This document shows, in pieces, positions 57,897 to 62,386 of a stretch of DNA of 62,386 bases. How positions within the stretch are numbered: the first letter of the stretch is position 1; every line of letters starts with the position of its first letter. The notes under the pieces were generated by a model, which was given only the letters and a program-made list of their open reading frames with translations, had not been told where the DNA came from and searched no databases. The DNA comes from a virus. A program made the translations under genes and the position numbers. The DNA is taken from IMG/VR virus record IMGVR_UViG_3300030451_003961, positions 1 through 62,386 of that record, one strand, 5' to 3'.

Positions 57897-58368
57897 TCTA
57901 GATATCAAGTCTAGACAAAAGCATATTACAGAAGCACGAAGCATCTATTGTTTTTTGTTGCGAAGTCTTTTTAAAATGCAATACATACATATCGCAGAAA
58001 CATTGGACTGTATTGAAAACCATGCGACTATTATAAACTCTATCAAAAGGTTCAAAGAGTGGCACGATACTGACAAAGATTTCAAAGAAAAATTTAATGA
58101 CATATTGAAACTAATATATAGCATAGATAAAAATTTAATATCTAACAATGTGCAGACAGGTGAACTATTAAATGCTGATAAATTGTTTCTTGAAAATCAA
58201 TTGTCTGGATATGAAAACACCATCATTGATCTGTCAGAAAAATTAAAACGATATGATAAATTCATAGACATCATAGAAAAAGTTCCTGAAAAAAATTGGG
58301 AAGAAATGTATCAGAAAATGGTGATGTTTTACAAATCTGTCCTGTGGAAAAGTAAAATACTAAAATAG
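57841..58368 (+). CDS. DnaA domain IV-like HTH protein (175 aa)
   Basis: The middle reads QKHITEARSIYCFLLRSLFK, then IHIAETLDCIENHATIINSI and KRFKEWHDTDKDF, matching the helix-turn-helix of DnaA domain IV (signature HAT-V/I..I-K-F). No AAA+ ATPase domain. A 10-base inverted repeat with DnaA-box-like cores lies directly after its stop (58368-58400). Initiator, repressor or host-DnaA competitor are possible. Confidence 0.6.
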   Translation: MVLTPQNLKQVINKKLQLNLDIKSRQKHITEARSIYCFLLRSLFKMQYIHIAETLDCIENHATIINSIKRFKEWHDTDKDFKEKFNDILKLIYSIDKNLISNNVQTGELLNADKLFLENQLSGYENTIIDLSEKLKRYDKFIDIIEKVPEKNWEEMYQKMVMFYKSVLWKSKILK

Positions 58369-58400
58369 TTATTAACAAAACAAAACAAAATGTTGATAAC
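58368..58400. repeat. Inverted repeat with near DnaA-box cores
   Basis: GTTATTAACA (58368-58377) and TGTTGATAAC (58391-58400) form a 9 of 10 inverted repeat separated by 13 bases; the cores TTATTAACA and TTATCAACA each differ from a DnaA box (TTATNCACA) by one base. An AT-rich stretch follows. Candidate origin or autoregulatory site. Confidence 0.45.
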
Positions 58401-58459
58401 TAATAATAACTTTTGTAATAATGCAAAATTATTTGTAGCTTTTATCAAAGACTAACCCT

Positions 58460-58669
58460 TTGACTTTAGAGAACAAAAATAAACAGCCACTAAATCACAA
58501 CAAAAACTCTCTGACTTTTATAAATTATGTCATGAGTCATATCAATGGCTTGACCGACAATGTGTATGAAGACTTGGTTGATCAAGATTATGATTCTTTA
58601 GATAAGAATATTAATGATCTTGTAGGTACTCTAAAGGAGTTACAACTTTCCTACCAAGATGAATTATAA
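58460..58669 (+). CDS. Small early protein (69 aa)
   Basis: Start is a TTG (58460); an internal ATG at 58532 (MSHINGLTDNVYEDLVDQDY) is an alternative. Acidic, helical. Overlaps the next gene by 11 bases. Confidence 0.45.
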   Translation: MTLENKNKQPLNHNKNSLTFINYVMSHINGLTDNVYEDLVDQDYDSLDKNINDLVGTLKELQLSYQDEL

Positions 58670-59378
58670 CGAGATAAGACCAAGATTAAATGGGAACAAA
58701 AAGCGTGCCTATGAAAATCTAACAACCAAAGAGAGAAGAATACTTGTTATAGGAGACATACATGCTCCATTTAATTTACCTGACTACCTAGATTTTTGTT
58801 ATGATAACTATGCCAAATGGAATTGTAACCAGGTTATATTTATTGGAGACATAATAGATAACCACTATTCATCTTTCCATACCACAGATCCTGATGGATT
58901 GGGTGGAGGAGATGAGTTAGATCTTGCAATCGAGGAGGTTGCTAAGTGGTATGAAGTATTTCCTAAAGCCGATGTGTGTATAGGAAACCATGATCGTATG
59001 ATTATGAGAAAAGCTTTTGATTCACAGATCCCAAAGAGATGGATTAAAAGTTACAATGATGTGTTGGGTACACCAAAATGGAAGTGGGTTGAGAATGTTG
59101 TATATGATGATGTGTTGTACGAACATGGAGAGGGATCACAAGCTGCAACTAAAGCCAGGAACAATATGATGTCGTCTGTATGTGGACATACTCACACGAC
59201 TGCATACTGTCAATGGTTTGTTGGAAAAAGATTTCGTGTCTTTGGAATGCAAGTAGGATGTGGCATAGACGCTAAGAGCTACGCAGCAGCGTATGCAAAA
59301 AATTTTAAAAGGCAAGCTATAGGATGTGGCGTTGTCCTAGGTGGCCATACTGCAATTAACTGTTTAATGAAATTATGA
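58659..59378 (+). CDS. Calcineurin-like metallophosphoesterase (239 aa)
   Basis: The five metal motifs are visible: GDIHAP (32-37), GDIIDNH (63-69), GNHD (109-112), HGEGS (156-160) and GHTH (176-179). These proteins hydrolyse phosphodiesters; phage members act on nucleotides or nucleic-acid ends. Start overlaps the upstream gene. Confidence 0.85.
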   Translation: MNYNEIRPRLNGNKKRAYENLTTKERRILVIGDIHAPFNLPDYLDFCYDNYAKWNCNQVIFIGDIIDNHYSSFHTTDPDGLGGGDELDLAIEEVAKWYEVFPKADVCIGNHDRMIMRKAFDSQIPKRWIKSYNDVLGTPKWKWVENVVYDDVLYEHGEGSQAATKARNNMMSSVCGHTHTTAYCQWFVGKRFRVFGMQVGCGIDAKSYAAAYAKNFKRQAIGCGVVLGGHTAINCLMKL

Positions 59379-59482
59379 GATCAAAAGAAAAATACGAAGC
59401 ATCAATGATTTGTTTCTGCATAAGTGTGTGTGGAATTATCATGGTTCTACTAATCGAACTAATAAAAGTACATTTACTTTGA
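59375..59482 (+). CDS. Mini membrane protein (35 aa)
   Basis: Basic N-terminus (MRSKEKYEASM) then one hydrophobic segment (ICFCISVCGIIMVLLIEL). ATGA-coupled upstream; its end overlaps the TTG start of the next gene. Unknown. Confidence 0.45.
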   Translation: MRSKEKYEASMICFCISVCGIIMVLLIELIKVHLL

Positions 59483-59778
59483 AAAAATTTACTGCCAAAG
59501 AAAGAAAAGAACGACCTGTTTTTACAGGTGTTTTGAAATACTTTCCTGATGCCTTGCTTGAAGTTGCACATGTATCTTACATGGGTAGTGAACAACATCA
59601 TCCAGGTAAACCGATCCATTGGGATCGTAAGAAATCTAAAGATGATTTAGATGCTATGCTTAGACATGCAATGGACGCAGGTAAAATAGATTCTGATGGA
59701 GTTAGGCATAGTGCTAAGGTTGCCTGGAGAGCTCTCGCTCATCTTCAAAAAGAAATAGAAAAGTCTAATCAAAAGTAA
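59479..59778 (+). CDS. dATP/dGTP diphosphohydrolase-like domain (DUF5664-type; 99 aa)
   Basis: The TTG start at 59479 is suggested by its overlap with the stop of the preceding membrane peptide; an upstream ATG at 59410 is possible. KERPVFTGVLKYFPDALLEV, HVSYMGSEQHHPGKPIHWDR, DDLDAMLRHAMDAGKID and SAKVAWRALAHLQKE match the phage DUF5664 family linked to dATP/dGTP diphosphohydrolases. No partner genes for base-Z synthesis are seen. Converges with the minus-strand gene, overlapping by 14 bases. Confidence 0.65.
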   Translation: MKKFTAKERKERPVFTGVLKYFPDALLEVAHVSYMGSEQHHPGKPIHWDRKKSKDDLDAMLRHAMDAGKIDSDGVRHSAKVAWRALAHLQKEIEKSNQK

Positions 59779-62386
59779 CTTCAGGATCTACAACAGAACT
59801 GTATTTTTTGAAGTAAGCGTTGTAAGTTTTATTGAATTCATCAAACAATTGATCTTCAGCTTGCTCTATGCTTTTTATATTATCATTATAAACTTCAAAA
59901 TTAATATCTGGTTTATACTTGTATAGTTTCTTTTTTGTATCTCTTAAGCGTTTTAGTTTTTTGTCTATTGATTTAGATAACTTAAGAAGTCTTTCAGCAG
60001 CGACATATGCTTTGTATTTTTCTCTGTTCTCTCCACCTTGTTTGATGCCTTCAAATTCTTTAGCTAGTGCTCTAACTTTTTGTCTATTATCATAATATAT
60101 ACCTTGATCAACAAATCTACTTTGCTCTCCACTAAATCTTTTTATTATTGGTTTATCACTCACAGTAATTTCTTCATTATCACCTATGTTTAATCCACTC
60201 TTTGATAAGTTTATTACATCTGTCATAAATTTAAAAGGCCCAGAGCCTAACAAATATTGATCAGCCAAGTATTGTGTAGTTTCTGGAGTAAAATCGGTTA
60301 TAGGGCCACTACTAACAAGTTCGCTACCACCAAAAGTAGAATTCAACCATTTACTTATTGCTTTATAAGTGTCTGGAGTAGTAGCATATCCTCTTTCACT
60401 ATCGGGAACAGTCTCTCCTGGATAACCTTCACTATAAATTTGAGATCCAAAAAAGTTTTCGTTTAAAGTTAAATCTGCTATAGGTTTCAAGACTTGTGGT
60501 GCTGCTGTTCTAATCATAGTACCTCCAATACTTTTACTTTTTCCAAAATTTATAGGAGAGAAAGCACCTATTAGTGATCTTATTGATTTACCTGTTACAT
60601 CAGGAAGATCTGCTTCTTCATTCATATATTCATGAGAGACTTGTCCTAAGTTCGCAAACAAACTATATCCATAAGGCATTGGAATCTTGTAATAATCCCT
60701 GCCATTCTGTTTCATTATTATTAAATTTCTTTCTTTTACTGCATCTGGAATTTTACTGTAAAATGTTTCGCCATCTTCATCTTCATCAGACATCTGTTCA
60801 TTGAGTGAAGCTAAAGCTAAAGCTCCCAAAAAAATACCTGCTGCCGATTGTTTTCCTTGTTTAGTTTTCATTGCACTTACAAATCTATCAGATCCTTGTA
60901 TACCTGCGTTCATAAAGAGATATAAACTATTTAGTAATGGGCCAAATGTTCCTGTTTGATTAAAGTTTACAGTCAAATCTTTAGCTAATGCTGCTGCTTG
61001 ATCTCTTGACAACCCTTGCTTTCTTGCTTCAATATATGCTGCTAATCTTGTTGCGTTTTCTGCTGCAGCATTTAAGGCTTGTCCTGTTTTTGTGACTGCG
61101 TTATTAAAGACTGCTCTCTTTATTTTAGTTGTAGCCCCTGGCTTCATGTCGGTAAGTTGAGTTAATTCAGCCTCTATATCGCTCATATCTTTCATGTATA
61201 TATAACCTGTCTTACCACCATCTTCTACAAACTCTCTATAGAATTGTTGAAACTCTGGATCAACTCCTGCTGTTTTACCTCGTTCCATTTGAGTTATAGT
61301 TTTTAAAGATTGTGCTGAATTCTTGGCTATTCTTTTAACAAAGCTTGGAAAATCTTTGATGTCTACATTAGAATCACCCAATGCATTTATCAATCCTGTT
61401 TGTAAATCTCTTACATAGTTGGTAGCAATAAAGTTTGGATCACCTGTAGTGTACATAACTCTAAACCAATTATTTAAAACATTAGCGTATTTTTGTATAA
61501 ATGTACCAACCTCTCCTAGCTTGGCAGGGCCTGCATCATTCAAGATTTCATTTAATGTATTGTCAGCGAACTTAATAAATGACTCTTTACCATTATCTTT
61601 TACTCTAACATAGTCCTTACTTCTTCTCAATTCAGGCATGCTCATTACTACATCAACTACTTGCCCATCTATTTCCCTTCTGGTTGTGGGTAAGTTTTGT
61701 TCTGTAATTATTATCGCACCACTTTCTGGATTATCGCTTACAAAATTTTTAAGCTTGAGCAACACAGCATTTTTTTCTACCCTCATTACAGCTCTTGTTC
61801 TAGCTTGTATTATGTTGGCTAAAATATTTGCAGCTTTTACTCCTCCTCTACCTAAAGCTTTTCTTGTCTCTCCTCCTTTTACAGCCAAACTGTTGTTGGA
61901 CTCATATAAAGGATTATAGTCAGGATTGTTTTCACGATCTACCTCAAAACCTGTCAATGGAACATAGTTTTCAAAGTTATTTTTTAAAGAATTGTACTCT
62001 GTTTCAGTTAACAAACCACCATTGTAAAGTATATCTAAAGTTTCTCGCTGAATTGCCTGGAACTTTTTTGTAATAGATTCAATGGCTTCTTTTTGTTTAC
62101 CTTTATATTTTCCTAGTATTTCATCGGCTTGTTTATCTGTCATTCCAGATCCTACCTCATCATCAGGATTTTTATTTTTTATATGCGAGTTTCTTTCTTT
62201 AGCATGTTGTGCGTATAGAAAATCGGATATGTCCTGAATGGTAAGGCCTGTTCCTTTGGCTTCACCCATGACATCTGTATATTGTTTCTCAAAATTATCT
62301 AACTTATTCCTGGTTTTTCCATACAAAAGTTTTTCAGCTTGATCAAAGTTCTGTTCGTCCTTGGTTTTTTTACCTGTTCTCTCTTC
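59765..62386 (-). CDS. Giant internal virion protein, C-terminal part (partial at window edge)
   Basis: The frame is open to the right window edge, giving at least 873 codons; a TTG at 62326 is not the true start. It is helical and Lys/Asn-rich, with NYVPLTGFEVDRENNPDYNP, NPDFNPxY-like repeats, DPNFIATNYVRDLQTGLINA, KDLTVNFNQTGTFGPLLNSL and YGYSLFANLGQ, resembling the large polyvalent protein-associated domain LPD38 and similar C-terminal domains of giant virion proteins. It probably forms the C-terminal half of the protein starting at 2060 if the molecule is circular. Confidence 0.7.
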   Translation of the reverse strand, partial: EERTGKKTKDEQNFDQAEKLLYGKTRNKLDNFEKQYTDVMGEAKGTGLTIQDISDFLYAQHAKERNSHIKNKNPDDEVGSGMTDKQADEILGKYKGKQKEAIESITKKFQAIQRETLDILYNGGLLTETEYNSLKNNFENYVPLTGFEVDRENNPDYNPLYESNNSLAVKGGETRKALGRGGVKAANILANIIQARTRAVMRVEKNAVLLKLKNFVSDNPESGAIIITEQNLPTTRREIDGQVVDVVMSMPELRRSKDYVRVKDNGKESFIKFADNTLNEILNDAGPAKLGEVGTFIQKYANVLNNWFRVMYTTGDPNFIATNYVRDLQTGLINALGDSNVDIKDFPSFVKRIAKNSAQSLKTITQMERGKTAGVDPEFQQFYREFVEDGGKTGYIYMKDMSDIEAELTQLTDMKPGATTKIKRAVFNNAVTKTGQALNAAAENATRLAAYIEARKQGLSRDQAAALAKDLTVNFNQTGTFGPLLNSLYLFMNAGIQGSDRFVSAMKTKQGKQSAAGIFLGALALASLNEQMSDEDEDGETFYSKIPDAVKERNLIIMKQNGRDYYKIPMPYGYSLFANLGQVSHEYMNEEADLPDVTGKSIRSLIGAFSPINFGKSKSIGGTMIRTAAPQVLKPIADLTLNENFFGSQIYSEGYPGETVPDSERGYATTPDTYKAISKWLNSTFGGSELVSSGPITDFTPETTQYLADQYLLGSGPFKFMTDVINLSKSGLNIGDNEEITVSDKPIIKRFSGEQSRFVDQGIYYDNRQKVRALAKEFEGIKQGGENREKYKAYVAAERLLKLSKSIDKKLKRLRDTKKKLYKYKPDINFEVYNDNIKSIEQAEDQLFDEFNKTYNAYFKKYSSVVDPEVTFD

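Noticed and set aside
59479-59778. Evidence for a Z-genome (diaminopurine DNA) phage
   Set aside because: Only a diphosphohydrolase-like domain is present; no PurZ-like synthase or DatZ-type HD protein was recognised in the window.
1-62386. Canonical tRNA genes
   Set aside because: Outside the two partial elements, T-loop-like strings (for example near 51330) lie inside coding regions without cloverleaf partners.
1-62386. CRISPR array, insertion sequences, integrase or attachment sites
   Set aside because: No regularly spaced direct repeats, transposase or recombinase motifs were seen on either strand; the short fibre repeats are protein-coding.

Overview
The window looks like most of the genome of a lytic, tailed (podovirus-like) phage infecting a marine member of the Flavobacteriia/Bacteroidetes. 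Evidence seen in the sequence: an AT-rich genome; promoter boxes of the Bacteroidetes type (TAnnTTTG) in front of many transcription units; translation starts without Shine-Dalgarno motifs; flavobacterial-style signal peptides ending in SAQ/NAQ; and a terminase, portal and capsid set resembling the virion module of crAss-like and related flavophages. No integrase, repressor of known type, DNA polymerase, RNA polymerase or canonical tRNA gene was recognised, so transcription probably relies on the host enzyme.

Layout. Positions 1-36.9 kb (all minus strand, read right to left) form the late region: a cluster of small basic proteins (35.2-36.9 kb), a lysis and envelope cassette (31.4-34.4 kb: holin, M15 endolysin, exported outer-membrane-like protein, exported thioredoxin-fold protein, membrane-anchored coiled coil), tail fibres (23.3-31.2 kb, one with an S74 self-processing chaperone), packaging genes (20-22.5 kb), portal, scaffold-like protein, major capsid, head-tail ring proteins, a 1,604-residue tail hub, and internal virion proteins. 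Both window ends lie inside minus-strand open frames that together look like the two ends of one very large internal virion protein, which suggests a circular or permuted molecule cut inside that gene with a little sequence missing.

Positions 36.9-40.4 kb hold a winged-helix candidate regulator on the plus strand and a minus-strand operon encoding a complete GroEL chaperonin, two tiny proteins, a GroES co-chaperonin and a PP-loop (PAPS reductase-like) enzyme.

Positions 40.4-42.64 kb form the most unusual part. The stretch is almost gene-free and contains TCGACA repeats, a terminator, a long hairpin region, one small basic protein gene, and a stretch of about 830 bases packed with hairpins. 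That stretch is bracketed by two minimal tRNA-like elements, each an acceptor-like helix plus a perfect T-arm without D or anticodon arms. It is probably a large structured noncoding RNA comparable in size and tRNA association to GOLLD or ROOL RNAs, but its family cannot be assigned by eye.

Positions 42.6-59.8 kb (plus strand) are the early/replication region: about thirty small, tightly overlapping unknown genes, then a recombination and replication set (Rad52/ERF-like annealing protein, PD-(D/E)XK exonuclease, small ssDNA-binding-like protein, primase-helicase, SF2 helicase, VRR-NUC nuclease, DnaA-domain-IV-like proteins, metallophosphoesterase, nucleotide diphosphohydrolase-like protein). 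Two genes in this arm share a repeated pseudoknot-like 5' leader. Beyond 59.76 kb the strand flips back to the minus-strand giant virion gene.
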